DNA of 64,000 nucleotides from NCBI RefSeq assembly GCF_034190915.1, contig NW_026947509.1, positions 34,046,767 through 34,110,766 of the forward strand, read 5' to 3'. A program made the position numbers and the translations under genes. The notes beneath the pieces are model-generated. The model saw nothing but the letters and a program-made list of their open reading frames with translations, was not told the origin of the DNA and searched no databases. Within the stretch, counting starts at the first letter, position 1; every line of letters starts with the position of its first letter. The stretch comes from Cavia porcellus (Eukaryota; Chordata; Mammalia; Rodentia; Caviidae). Of the stretch, positions 23,820-36,422 are shown one piece after another.

Positions 23820-25090
23820 TGTCATGAGGTAAACCAGCAGAGTGTGGCTGGCTTTTCAAGATGCCCCAAATTAATGCTGTGTGCACCTCACATTTTTCTA
23901 AATACCAAAAGTGCCACCCTTAAGAGTCCACTGCACAATAGCAAGTAGTACAGTAGCAATGATAAAAGAACTCAATCAAGGAGGAAAATGTGCTCTCAAG
24001 TGAAAGCACTAAAAGAGAAGATGAGATTTTTAAAGACAAAAGTACAAACAACAGTTTTAAAATGTTCCTATAAAATATCGAGCCTTAATTATTCATTTTG
24101 AGGACCGAAATCAGTAAGAATCATGCAAAAAGCAAGGAATCCAGACACTAAGTCATTTAAGTGAGTCTGTGACATGATGATCACAGTCTCTGACATCTTT
24201 GGGCTGTAATAAAGTAAACAAGGTACTGCTGAGTAACCGAGAAAAACAACAACTTAGAGCCTATTCAGAAATCTCCCCATCCACATTAGCGAGATGGCAG
24301 CAGCAGACTTTACACTTTAGAGGTTCCAGATATTACTCGGAACATCATGTCCTTCTTAAGAACCTTATTTCAGAATAAGAAATCTATACACAATTAAAAT
24401 AGAAAATTAAATGATCACATGTGTGCCTATATGATATAAAAAACAAATCTTGTCATTACATGTAATGGATTCCCTTCATTCTTTCAAATGAGTGCTGAAA
24501 AGTACAACTTACACCAGGACCCCTGAAGGCTTCCATTCTAGTGAGGTGACAGATGGGGACACTTTACCTATGTAGCACTTCTTGTTTTGGGGCACCCAGC
24601 AAGTGCCAGGCACCAAGAAGGCAGCGGTGAACCCAACTGAAAGGCCACCAGCAGTAAGTGTGAGTAAAAACATCAAACGAATGCAAAGTTGTAAGCTGAT
24701 GAGCGAAACACCAAGAAGCAGGGGCAGCTCGCTCAGCAGGCAGTGGCGGGTGAGTGGAGAGGCCAGGAGGGAGCGGCGGCTTCTCTCAGGTCCCTCCCAT
24801 GCTTATATGACAGTTTGATCTGGAGACTTCAAAATAGATACCCACTTTGGCAAACCAGACATACAGTTTAATTAGATCAGACAAAGAGCATGGTAATGCA
24901 AGATCTACCTCTTACCCAAGGAATAAAAAGTTAATAAATTTCCCCTCCATATGTTCCAACACAGCCATCCCTAGATACTTAGTATTATGACACCCACTTA
25001 GAAAACCAGTGTAAAAGACTGCAAAGAAATCTTCAATCTGAGTGAAGACTGAGAACATAACCCCAAAGTTTAAAAAATGCCAGCTTAATA
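23820..25090. other. Non-repetitive stretch, no gene recognised
   Basis: AT-rich intron-like DNA. No exon with clear splice sites. A short GC-richer patch near 24720-24800 was not recognised. Confidence 0.35.
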
Positions 25091-25106
25091 AAAATATAAT
25101 AACAGA

Positions 25107-25746
25107 GAACTCCTGAGATCCGGCCATGGTGGAACTCAGGCAGCTTGTTAACTTGCCCTCTTGGTAAGAGCCTGCAGCATGGGCCAGGAGGAGAATCAGA
25201 ACTCCTTAAATCCGACCATGGTGGGACTCAGGCAGCTTATTCCCCCACCCTCTTGGTAAGCACCTGCGGTGTAGGCCTGGAGGAGAACCATTACCTGTGA
25301 GCCTACTACCACATGGCTAAAAAATCAAGCACCCTTCCCCCAGCCCCCCACCCCATAGCTTAGCTGGGGATAGATGTCTCAGCATCTCTTGGGAGGAATG
25401 ACTATATGCAGTATAGCAAATATGGGGGATTTCCTTCTATCTTCTGTTTGAAGGCAAAGGTTGTTTTCACTGTTTTGTTACGTTTCTTTTGCTCTATTCA
25501 GTATTCTCAATTGGTTTTATAATGTTCTATTTTTGGTTTGATTTTGTCATACCTAGTTGACTGGACAACTATTGTGAAGTTAAAGAGATATACCATAGTA
25601 CCTATTACTACTATCCCAGTATCCTACTGTGAAATCCTGTACCAATTTCATTGCATTGTCTCGATTGGCTTTGTTCTGTCTTGTGCTGTTGCATTTTCAC
25701 TACTTTCAAAATAAAAATTTTTTAAAACTGTAAAGAAAAAATATAT
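25107..25746 (+). mobile_element. Short composite retroelement (copy B)
   Basis: About 640 bp, bounded by a 13-bp TSD, atataataacaga, at 25094-25106 and 25747-25759. Layout: a 5' part made of two 92-bp tandem copies starting near 25107 and 25199 (shared words 'ccatggtgg', 'ctcaggcagctt', 'ccctcttggtaag', 'ggaggagaa'), then a C-rich linker, then a T-rich tail with 'ttgaag'-like, 'ataccatagtacctattact' and 'tttcattgcattgtctcgat' words and an 'aataaaaattttttaaaa' end. The tail resembles the modules of the 3' region at 52926-54268. It has no open frame for a reverse transcriptase, so it must be moved by another element's enzymes (L1 inferred from A-rich end and TSD). I cannot assign it to a named family. 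Confidence 0.65.
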
Positions 25747-26122
25747 ATATAATAACAGAAAAATATGTAAACAAGTCACATTTTTGACCAAAATTGTGGC
25801 TTTTGATAAAAAATTTTAAATACTTGGTTCCCAATCTCCAGAAGTATTTACTAGAAGTTTCTTTGAATTTATGCTATGTTTTGACTCTTGCCAGATTCAT
25901 TCATTCACTCACTGTTTCTATCAGAAGTTTAGCGCTGTGGTGCTACCCACAAGTGCTCCTTCAAGGAGGGGCCCAAGGACATCTTTTTTGAGACCATGAT
26001 CCCAGCCACTTTGTGCTTCTGACAAAGAAAAGGAACCAACACAATCAGCTCTCCACACTGTTCTTGTGCTCTGACCCCCACCGCCTGCTTTCAGATAGGA
26101 CCCTAAGTAGATCCTTCGAACA

Positions 26123-26208
26123 GAGCCGGGGAGATAGCTCAGCTGCAAAGCCCCTGCCTGGGAAGTATAAGGTTGTGAGTTCAGTTCCCAGTACCAAAAT
26201 AAAAAAAG
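26123..26208 (+). repeat. ID-type SINE
   Basis: Diverged ID: 'gagccggggagatagctcag', 'aagcccctgcctgggaagta' and 'gtgagttcagttcccagtac' before an A-rich tail. Confidence 0.72.
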
Positions 26209-26209
26209 T

Positions 26210-27515
26210 AACACTGGGTAAATCAGGAAACCACTCAGCTCACTGGGACATGCCTGGGTATCCAGGGTATCCAGGAACATGTGCCCTCGACACCCTCAGA
26301 GAGTTAACACCACCATGGCTCTGTCAGAGCAGCCCAGTGCAAATGGTAGTGCGCTGCAGAGGGTGTGGCTAAGGCTGGTGGCTGCAGCCTGGCCACTGGG
26401 CTGCTGCTTTCCCTTTCTCTTTCCCATCAAGCTCTGCCTACCTACCTGCTGCCCTCTCACTAAGAGCTCCTGTCAGTGGGAAAGCATTTGCCTACCATGC
26501 GTGAGGCCCTGCACTCAACCTCCTGCAAGAATGGGGTGCTAAGACTCCCTGGCAGGATGGCTGGGTGAAGTTTACACTGGGACACAGACAAGACAGGTGG
26601 GATAGTTGCATCACACTACAAAAACTACAGAAGCTGTCAAAGGCTTCTAGGGGTTTTTTTAAAGGACTCAGGAACCACCATAAAGGGGCTTTCTCTGGTC
26701 AACCCTGGAGATTTCTAAGCGTTTATCCTACATTCTCTATATAATCTGTACCTCATGGTAAGCAAATAGCTGGTAAGTTAAAATTCATCTTTATAAATGT
26801 TTCAGTTAATTAAATGAAGAAATAAAGACTTTCGGTGTCACTATTTTGCCATCCCTGCTGAAATCATGAATTCAGGAGGTTATCGCCATGGGTGCTAAAA
26901 CCAGTAAGGCATAAGCTGACCAGAAGGGAGTTTTATAATAGGTAAAACACATTAGTAATTCCTGAATCCACTGATCAACATGAATATCAGCAAGAGAGAA
27001 GAAACCAAAGTGTTTCTTGATTCACCATGGTAAGAGTACACAAAACCTATGAAGCTGCACCCTGCCCCTGCCCCATGCTGAAACTAAGTCTGATCTGACA
27101 CAGGCAATAGAGGAAATGGAGGAACAGCTTAACACTATCACGTTACATTCAATGAGAGTCATGATATGGGAAATCCTACAAGACAACGACCCAGTCTGGC
27201 CAATAAATAAGCTGCAAAAAAGAAAAATAGTGAGTCCACAGATTTAAATACTTGTCACATACCAACCAAAGGCAATATGCGGGTTTTATTTGGCTCCTAA
27301 TTCTAATTAATCAAGTATTCAAAAAGGAGGCATAAGAAGAGAGAATCAGGACAATTTGAATGTAGATTAATGAATATCATTAACAAATTGTGATTATGTT
27401 AAGATCTCTCACTTTGGGACACAACTGAAGTATTTATGAACGAAAGGATGGCTCTATCTACACTAATAGGGGATTACATCCAGTCTTATGGCTTTAAATA
27501 TCTCTGACTTGCTTG
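26210..27515. other. Non-repetitive stretch, no gene recognised
   Basis: No splice-flanked exon or repeat recognised. Confidence 0.3.
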
Positions 27516-27519
27516 CTTT

Positions 27520-27897
27520 TCTCTCGTGCTGAGACAAAATACCCGATGCTCACATTAAAGAAGAAAAGGTTTAGTCAGCTCACAGTTTGTAGGCATTTCA
27601 GTCCATAATCAGCTGTCTCCAAGGTAGGGTAGCACATTGGCAGAAGGTTGACAATTCATGGTGGCAAAAGACAGCAAAAGCAACAAGAGCAAAAGGGGAG
27701 AAGAGCAACAGAAGACTCTTTCTGTCCCCTATATTACATGCAGACCACCCACCCTAGAATGGTATAGTACTCATATCTATAATCTCAACATTGGACCAGG
27801 AATCTTTCACAAACTCTAGATTCAGCCACCTCTGAAAAGCAACCCCCCATGACTGCATGAGGCTTTGTGGGGATATCCAGACACAAACCATAGCAAC
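27520..27897 (-). mobile_element. MaLR LTR (ORR1-like), antisense
   Basis: Contains 'gctgagacaaaatacccgat', 'aggtttagtcagctcacagt' and 'tttcagtccataatcagctg', the antisense MaLR pattern. It ends with 'gactgcatgaggctttgtgg'. The copy at 35358-35757 has the same layout, so these are related LTRs inserted in the same orientation. Non-coding. Confidence 0.68.
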
Positions 27898-28224
27898 TCT
27901 TTATGCTATTACTTCCCAAAATTAAATGTCAGGCCTCAGTATCTCCCCTCACACCAAACTTATATCCAACTGCCTATGTGATGTCAGGCACTCATGTGAA
28001 CAAGAGGACTCATGACTCCCATGGGAGCTCAAGCCTCACCAGCACGCCTGTCCCAGCAGAAGGCTCACTCAGACACTCCAGTCCAGGATGTGGCAGCAGT
28101 CTGGACCCTTTCCTTCTGCTCGTAACTACATTCCCTCCATCAGAAGAGCCCACTAGTCCTGCCTGCAAGTCTATTTTCTTCCGTTCTACCAAGCCAAAAA
28201 ACCTTTATTTCCTTGCCAAATTAC

Positions 28225-28745
28225 GGCAAAAACCACTCTCCCAATGCCCACTTTGAACCAAAGCAGCTAGGGTGGTCCTGTACGGGTAAATCTGATCACA
28301 TTACTCTTCCTGGAGTCTCCCAGGCCTCTCCCACTGCCATGACAGCCAGCCTGACCAGATATGGTCTCATCTGTTTTTCCATCCTCATTTTCTACAACTT
28401 TCTCCTTCACAAACTACATCCTTAGAGACTATCACAAATTACATTCTTAGAGACCATCTTCATAGGCCCACAACACTTCAAATCTTCCTGGCTGGGGCTT
28501 TTGCACCTGCTGTCCCCTGCCCAGGAAGCTCTCCGCCTGGCTATTGATGGGAGGGATTGCTCCCCAGTGTCTGCTCAGGTCTCCGCCAATGTCCATCCCT
28601 GAGCACACTCAGGACACAGCCCCACCTCACAGTCATCGGCACTCTCCTGATTCTGCTTTGTTTCATTGCAGCACTTCCACTACCTGAAGATATACTGCCT
28701 GCTTACTGACTTATTACTAGAATCTAGGTTTGAGAGCACAAGAGG
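28225..28745 (+). repeat. L2 LINE relic
   Basis: Phrases in L2 order: 'gtaaatctgatcacattact', 'ggggcttttgcacctgctgt', 'aagctctccgcctggctatt', 'tgaagatatactgcctgctt'. Confidence 0.55.
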
Positions 28746-28972
28746 CTATTACCCAGCTTTCCCATCACCAGGACAAAATACCTCACCCAGGAAACTGACA
28801 GAAAGAGAACCCGTGGTTGGCTGGCGCCACGGCAGAAACAGCACAGTGGAAGGCGGCCACTCACGTCACGGCAGCCAGGAAGCAGAAGGCAGCCCCCAGG
28901 GACCCACCTGCTGCTCCCACCACAGGCAGCCATGAACTAGGGAAGCCATCACTGGACTCATGGCCTTTTGAA
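28742..28972 (-). mobile_element. Partial MaLR-like LTR, antisense
   Basis: Carries 'accaggacaaaatacctcac', 'aagagaacccgtggttggct' and 'cacggcagccaggaagcaga', the MaLR antisense motif order but with only part of the element. Confidence 0.45.
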
Positions 28973-29879
28973 GTCCAGTAGATTCCTGAGAATCAGGCAA
29001 AAGCCAGAATCTCTTCCTCCACAGAAAATGCACACATATAAATAAACAGGAAATACTTGGTAAGAACTGCAAGAGTCAAAGTACAGCAGGTATATCTCGG
29101 AGAACTCGGGGTACAGAGTGCAAGGCAGGTGCCACAGCAATAAGCTGCTCCAGCCTCAAGAACATAGAGTACCCAGCCAGTGATACAGTATTACCCCAAG
29201 CCAGGTGGATACGCTATTAGGCAGAGGGGTTTCACAGGTCATTCCACCTCCTGAATGTATAAATAAATGCACTGCAGCCACTGGAGCCCCCTTCTTCCTT
29301 TTCCTCCTCCTCCTCCCTTCCTTCCTTCTTCTCCCATCAGGAGAGAGGGCTCCATCTAGCCTCCATTTTCTGTATTGTGACTCCCGTCCCTTCTCTCCAA
29401 CCTCTCACCATCCTCACCTGGGGGAACTTCAAACACACGACAACGCTTGCTCATTTGAGTTTCCTTGTTCCTTGCTCCTCACACAGAGTTTTGCCAGCTA
29501 TATGCAGCAGTTTGCTTCACCAAAGGTAGACCTGTCCCTGCTGTTCCCTCTCAGAGAATAAAATGGGGTCAGAGCAAGGCTGTTGCTGGCAGTGTGCAGA
29601 GTTGAAAAGCTCCCACTCTGCAGGACAGAGAACAGCACTGCTCTATGGCAGGGTGGGTATGGGGGACCCCAAAAGACCAGATGGAACTAAGAAGCTCTAA
29701 AAGGTGCAGGGAGGAGGCCTGGGATACAACAGAGAAAAGTGGGCTGATGGGGACCTGTGATAAGGGGATGTTAGCCTATGCTGGCAGGGGGGTGGCACCC
29801 TGCTGGAAGAAGGCTACCTGAGCAACAGGGATACCACACAAGAGCAAGTGGAAAACGGCTCTGGGAGATGGTAACCTAA

Positions 29880-30500
29880 AAAGGCTAGCAGAATCTGAGA
29901 AGACAATACAAAAAAATATGGTCACATACATATACAAAAAGCAGCACCAGAAAAGAAATAATAATAAATTCAACTCCGTTGAGATTAAGATTTTCCTTTT
30001 ATTCTCAGATATCATCGAAGAATTTAAAAACATAAGCCACAGATGTGCTCATACATAGAATATAAAAAGACCTCTGACTGACCAATAAAAGATAGAGAAA
30101 CCCCTTCAAAAACAAGGGAAGAGGCCAGGCATGGTGGCAGATGTCTGTAATCCCAGCACTCCGGAGGCTAAGGCAGGAACTGGATGATACACAGGATCAC
30201 TGCGAGTTTAAGGTTAGGGTAGGCTACAAAGTGAGCTCAAGGCCAGCCTGAACTACACAGCCAACCTGTCTCAAAAAAGCAAACAAAAATTAAAATGAGG
30301 GAAAAGCTTAAAGGTGCCCTGCAAAATAGAAAGGCCAAGTGGCCAGTAGAGATAGAGAGGTGGCCAGTCTCCTGTGACATCAAAGAAACTGAGTTAAAGC
30401 CACAATGAAACATCACTACAGACCCACAGCATGCACCATCCTAGCAGAACTCACGGAGTACCACGGCCAGGCTCTGTGGGGTGAATGTAAGACGGGCACG
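29880..30500 (+). mobile_element. Old L1 relic, interrupted by B1
   Basis: L1 3'-end-like words flank the B1 at 30123-30291, for example 'tagagataaagg'-type A-rich text at 30080-30120 and 'aaaatagaaaggccaagtgg' and 'catcactacagacccacagc' after it. No open frame remains. Confidence 0.45.
30123..30291 (+). repeat. B1 SINE inside L1 relic
   Basis: 'gccaggcatggtggcagatg', 'cagcactccggaggctaagg' and the internal duplication. A 15-nt insertion-like run (aactggatgatacac) sits in the right half. Confidence 0.85.
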
Positions 30501-31957
30501 AAGGAGAAGCACAAGCCTGGTTTGTCCTACATTACACCCTGCCTCCCTCAGGACTTGCCAGGGAACACAGTTCCAGCAGAGAAAACCCACATAAATATAA
30601 GGAGATGTAAATGGGCCTTCAGGGATGGCAAGCCGGGGTGGAGGGGCACAAGGGGAAGGGGAGAAGGCAGAGAAGGACAGCCTTGAGTCTGAGCTACAGA
30701 CTGTGCAGATAGCTGGAGGGGAAGAGCAACACAAAGTCTCCAGTCACCACCACCAATGGCCCTGAGCCACAGCTGGCCCAGGTCCCAGCTGTGCTGCCTC
30801 GGGAGTGCTGCTTCACCTCTAAATCTCAGTTTTTCACCCTTCAAATGGGAACGTGAGTGTCCAGTACCTTAGAAGTCTTGCGGGATGTGAGATAATATAT
30901 GAAATACTCTTAGCTCAGGGGTCTGGAACAATCAGGAGCTTAACAAGCCAATGAAGTAATAACTCAATAGGGAGCCTCTGAATTCTGAACAGGAATCAGA
31001 GTTCACTGCAAGGCCCTGAACTTGAGTAACAAAAAAGGTTAGGACTGTGCAATGGGGGAGACAAATCCAGGCTCCAATCCAGGAAATCCAAGGCGATGAG
31101 GGGCATCCCAGCAGCAGCTCAGAGTGCAGCTCTGGAAAATGAAGGACTCAGACCAGATCAGGGAATATTCACAATACGGGGACAGTTAAACAAATTAGGA
31201 GTTTAATAAGCAAGTGAAACAATAAACAACTCTTGCCCTCTGTGCCCAGGGCCAAATATCACCTGAAAACAGAACTGAAGAAGCGCTCAAATATAAGAGA
31301 GTCAACATGAAGAATGAAGGAAGTGGAGACATTTAAACCTAACTATAAACATGTAGATTAATGGACACTAAGGTTTTCAGTGTGACTTGCCACACTACTG
31401 CACAGCCTGCCCATGCTTCGGATCTGCTCCACAGGAGGACCTGGTAATGCACAGGAGAACAGTTTCCTCACCTCACAGAGCAGGAGACATGTCACCAACT
31501 CTGAGCTACTACACAGCAGGGCTGTGACATGCACACAGGTCTGGAATGCTGACTCTGCCGCTCTAAGTCCTGGACTCTGAGGAAATCCCCCACAGGAGCA
31601 GAGGACAGGCAGATTCGAGGGAGACTAGGCATGAAGAGGGTGAACTTTCACGACATCCAGTCCATGAACGCTTCTGCACCTTTTCCTTGCCATGTCCTCC
31701 GGGCTCCCTGACTGGCTGCGCTCCATTTACTTGTCTGCACACTTCTGTCTTCTACCAGCGGGCGGATCATATGCATTTTTACATTTCACAATGCATGGCC
31801 CTCAGAACAAGCTCAGTAAATACTGTTACACTTTTCCCTGAGAAGACTAAGGCTGGAGTCAGCTGTAAAAGAAACACACGGGCACACATATACATCAAGA
31901 AAAAAGCTAGCAAGCAGCAAGAGCCCCCAGTTAAAATGTATGTCCGCACAATGTTAC

Positions 31958-31985
31958 CTGTTACTGCATCTCCTCCATCAACTGT
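31958..31985 (-). CDS. Possible 28-nt microexon, unidentified
   Basis: On the minus strand 'ctgttttcag' precedes ACAGTTGATGG, and the 28-nt stretch ends CAG/gtaaca, a good donor. Only one of the three frames is open and it reads TVDGGDAVT. Joined to the exon at 23251-23485 the 28-nt form breaks the frame (stop). A shorter alternative ending at 31965 (GCA/gtaaca, 21 nt) keeps phase 0 and would join to VIKPES. The candidate at 39114-39149 also ends in phase 0. Only sequence patterns support this microexon, and it may be unrelated. Confidence 0.22.
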
Positions 31986-33329
31986 CTGAAAACAGTCAAA
32001 GAGAATGTTAGCAAAATTAACACTCAACACCATAAGAGGCAAAGGAGTAAAACTGTGCAATATTGAAATAAATGTGCTTTTTCTAAAATAATTTTATGTC
32101 TTCACATTTAAATTATAATTCAAGTTTTGAAAGTTACTAAAAAGGTCACTGTTCCCCAATTTAAAAAAAATCTTAGGAAGAAGTGACAAATGTCAGATAA
32201 AGAGAAAGCCTAGGTCTGTCAGCAGCTTCAGGAACATTTCCTGATCCCTCAGAGTTGTGCAGTAACCTCTACTACTCAGAAATGGAGAAAACTGTCTACA
32301 AACAGCAATTGAAACTCACCAGAACCCAGAGGAGGGACTGCCACTTCAAAACTGTGTGTCAGTTTTTTCTTCCTTTTCTTTTAAAATTCATATACTATAG
32401 TTCAAAACAGGCGGGAGGGGTAAAGAGAAAAAGTCTTTGCAACCAAAAACTTCAAACTGCATCCTAAATAAAAATGCCAGGTAACATTCCCATTATGCTG
32501 GTTTACCCAAACTGTACAAAAGCCAATTTCAAATCTTACAAAAAGATCAATTTGACAGCAGCATGGAAAATTGTGTTCTCACAAGCAGTTCCCCTGCATC
32601 TCCTTCAGATGGTGGGGAGGACACTGCCGTCCCCTTGGCAGAATGGAGCTTTGCCAGAAAATTCAACTGTGCCTCTGTCAAAGGTCCCCTGCTGACTCGG
32701 CTCACCGGGCAGTGGTAGCGAAGGCTCTGCCCAGGAGCCCCTGCGCCCTCATGGTCACCCGGCCTCTGACTCAGCACTGGTATGTCGGGGGATCCAGCCA
32801 GGAGCTGCTTCCCTTCGCAGACTTCTCTTGCAGGCCAAAGTGACAGCACTCACTTGCCACACGTTTTAGCAAACTTTCAAATCCCTTAATGGCACACTTG
32901 GGAGAAAGTATAATACACTGTTCAGGAAATACCCCAGAGCCAAGAAAAGCAACTGATACTTCTACAGGGACTTGTGGAGAAAGCTTGCCAACAAGCCTCC
33001 TTCGTTATAAAACAACTGTAAACACTGTCAGCTACAGACATACAAACATTCTCTAACGACGTGTACCACTGGGAACCGCCTGCCTAAGATAGTTCATCTA
33101 CAAGTACATTTTATCCAGTTAGCAGGCACCGTTAACAACCGATCCGCTCTTCCGGACACTCAGGCCAAAGCCTGCTACCCTCTGCCCATGTCCCCACACC
33201 CCACCCTCACACACCTCCGCAGCGGACCTTGGCGGAGGCTCCAGCCAGCTCTAGCCCTGCTACCCCCACCTTGGTTCCTACTCCTATGTCTCTCACCTGC
33301 ACAAGGGCAGCAGCTTCAGAGGCCCTCGC

Positions 33330-33905
33330 GCCCCTGTCCCTGCCCTCTCTGGAGCTGTTCCCAACACAGTGGTCAGCATGGGTAACACATAAGTTACCAT
33401 CCCGGTTCTCGACTCAAGGGGTCCCTCTAATCCTCTACAGGTCCATCAGAGCCAAAACCAAACTCCCATGGACACATAGCAGCCCCCTGACCTTCTACAC
33501 CTGTCCCTGGGTCCCCCAGCCTCATGTCCATGATTCTCTCCCTGCCTCTTCGCTGTCCTCCTGATGCCCAGGATACATTGTAGGCTCCCGAGATCCTCAG
33601 AGTCCTCTCACGTCCTTCAGTTCCTACTCGAAGTCACCTCTTTGAGGAGGCCTCTTGGACCACACTACCTAAAACCTCAACCTTGTCCCCACTCTTCACT
33701 CCTTCTCCCTTCTGCCTCTTCAGGGCTTATCACTCACTGAGTGTGTACAGCTACTATTCTATTTAATGTTATTATGTCCTCCCCAGGGGAGTACAAGTTT
33801 CCTGAAGGCAAAGCCTCTTTCCATCTGCTCACAATTATATATGCAGCTCTTAAAATAATACCTGACACAATGGGTGCTCAATACCTATTTGGTAAATAAA
33901 TGAAT
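33330..33905 (+). repeat. L2 LINE 3' end relic
   Basis: Order typical of L2 3' ends: 'tcctactcgaagtcacctct', 'gaggaggcctcttggaccac', 'gtcctccccaggggagtaca', 'ttcctgaaggcaaagcctct', 'acctgacacaatgggtgctc', then 'aataaatgaatactgac'. Confidence 0.75.
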
Positions 33906-34554
33906 ACTGACAAATTTCATGCAGTCAAAGTGATAACTATGCAATTTATGTAGTAAGGATGCCCCAATTTCTCCCTTATGCAACGTGCAATACACAACAT
34001 TGGCTACAAACAATTGTCAACAAGGACCTTCCAACTCCCCAGAATCTCCTGAGCCCTTCTGCAGGCCAGGGCAAGGATGCAGGTCCCTGCTCATCTTGCA
34101 AGAGCAGCTCAGTCCCAGCAACCCACCTGGGGGAGCACTGACCTGAGTGTGAATGAACTCAGAGGCACCTTCTTCTCAAGAAAAAAGCCACAACCACATA
34201 GACAATGCAGAAGATCACTGCCCATTGTTGTAGTCAGGGGTTACAAAAATAATTACATACAGGACACATAATTTATAGTATTATTTATGATGGTCACCCA
34301 AGGAGTCAATACAAAAAAAATACAGGAAATCTGTCCATAACACTAAAGACCTAGAAAATCCAGTCAAGGGCCTGGATCCCAGAGCAATAACCTCTGTGAG
34401 TTCAGCTGAAAACCTAGAGCCCAACCTAGGAAATGACTCACACAAGTCTATTTCATGGATCTGCGCTGGGAAGGCCCAAAGGTCAGTGGTAGAAGCTAGA
34501 AAGTCTATGCCAGTGGGGTGAAGGAGCTGTGCCAGTAGGTTGAGGGTTCTGCAG

Positions 34555-34895
34555 TGGAGCCAAGAAGTGACGCTCAAAATAAGGACCAGGACTCCCCAGA
34601 AAAGTACCACAACTGTCCTCAGCAACAATGAGGTCCCAAGCTCCTCTGACAATGGTAACAACCGAGTTCATATCAGGAAGCCAGCATGACAAGCTTCTCC
34701 TGGAGATCGAACAGCACACATCTTTCCCTCCAGAGTCAGGAAGCGATGCTCAAAGTAAGGACCAAAGCTCCCCCAAAAGTAAACCATAGACACTCTCAAC
34801 AATAAAGCTCTGAGCTCCTCTGATGGTAACAGCCAAATTCATATCAGGGGAACCAGCATGACATACTCCTCCAGGAGAACCAAGCGCCCCAAACA
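34555..34895 (+). repeat. 174-bp tandem duplication, unclassified
   Basis: Two diverged copies with an offset of about 172-176 bp. Copy 1 has 'gctcaaaataaggaccagga' at 34572 and 'ccagcatgacaagcttctcc' at 34681; copy 2 has 'gctcaaagtaaggaccaaag' at 34748 and 'ccagcatgacatactcctcc' at 34853. No coding frame. It might be part of an older element, but I recognise no family or TSD. Confidence 0.8.
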
Positions 34896-35357
34896 ACAGC
34901 ACTCACTAAGGAGAACCCACAGCGCTACTCTTCCTCTCTAGGTCTCCTTTTCATGGTTGGCAGCTTTCCTCAGATGGGACGTCCACGCTCAGCACCAAGC
35001 TGATTCAGGTCAGCCGGTATTTAAGTTGACCACCAATGCACTGTACCACTAAAGTCACAGTGATGCAGAATTTCTGGAAACCTGTATTCTGTAAGTCACA
35101 TTAAGTTATACTCATTTCCCCATTGGAACTACACAACAGCTTGCTAGACCGAAGTGAGGTTCCCACCTCTACCCTACAACTCAAGCAGTTCAGAACTAGG
35201 AAATTGAGGGACTTGAACATGGCTGTGCAGCCAGCACTGTGCTGTCAACCTTCACCCCAGAGTCCCGAGGCTGCTTCACACACAGGAAACCCCTGCACCT
35301 TCTCAGCTGGGAGGCTGGGTAGTCATTGGGTGGCTTCTTTCAGCCTTAGTGGCTGTC

Positions 35358-35757
35358 TTGGTTACTTTTCTCTTGTTGCTGAGACAAAATACCAGACACC
35401 AAAAACTAAGGAAGGAAAGGTTTATTTAGCTCACAGTTTGTAGAAGTTTTCGTCCATAACCCGCTGGCTCCAAGGCAGGATGGTGTGGCACAGGGGCAAC
35501 ACTTCAAGGTGGCAGAAGACAGAAAAAGTATCAAAAAGAAAAAAAGTGGGGGAGAGCAAGCCTCTTTCCTCCCTTACGTTGTAAGCTGGCTACCACCTTC
35601 CCAGGGCTGGCATAGCACTCACACCACCACTGGGCCCTCTTCTTGCACAGGCTGAGGATGTTTACAAAGTAAGGACCCTGATTCCCTGCTGAGTGGCTTG
35701 GTTAAACTTCTAAACTTCTCAAATTGACACAGTATATCAACCATTACAGGGGCATTG
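35358..35757 (-). mobile_element. MaLR LTR (ORR1-like), antisense
   Basis: 'ttgctgagacaaaataccag', 'ggaaaggtttatttagctca', 'gtccataacccgctggctcc', matching the copy at 27520-27897. Same orientation, same order. Non-coding. Confidence 0.7.
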
Positions 35758-36234
35758 TCAGAATGGTACTCGGGACCTGGCTTAGATCCCCAATCTCTCA
35801 AACAAGTGTACAATGAAGGTTTAAAATAAATGAGACAAGTAGTATGATTTTAGGGCTCCAAGAGGATCAAAACCCTCTGCAGAGTTTGAGACTCTTGGGG
35901 CTAAAATGAGAAATGTCTCTGGGCAGTCTGTATTTATTTTTTCAGTCAAAGGAAGGATTAGAGTGGAAAATGCAGGAAACTCAGCAAGATCTTGGGAGTG
36001 GTTCAGACTTCCAAGTAGTGATTTATGTTAATTTAGAAGTATCTTGACCTTGAGAATAATCCTGAGATGACTCATGAAGGCACAGGTGATCTTATGCTAA
36101 GAGTCAATGGGAAATCTCAGACGGGTGGTAGCGATAACCCCACTTCTTCCTTTTATCCCATAAGAAAATATGTAAAACCAGTCACTGTGAATCTGTGGCC
36201 CACAGCAGAATGGGAAGAAGTAGTAAGAAGAGAG

Positions 36235-36386
36235 GAACTCTTTTCCTCTCTTTATTCTTTTTGCCGGGAGGAGGAGGCAGGGGGTTCCACAGAGTCTCAC
36301 TAAGTTGCCTGGCCTGACCTCGATCTTGCCATCTTTCTGCCTGGGCCTCCCGAGGAACTGGGACTATCGGCTACGTTCTGCTCTTC
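36235..36386 (-). repeat. B1-like SINE, antisense, degraded
   Basis: Antisense B1 order: 'cagagtctcactaagttgcc', 'gcctgggcctcccgaggaac', 'tgggactatcggctac'. Confidence 0.6.
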
Positions 36387-36422
36387 TCCTTTTACCTGAG
36401 CTCTGTGCAATATTCTGTAGGC

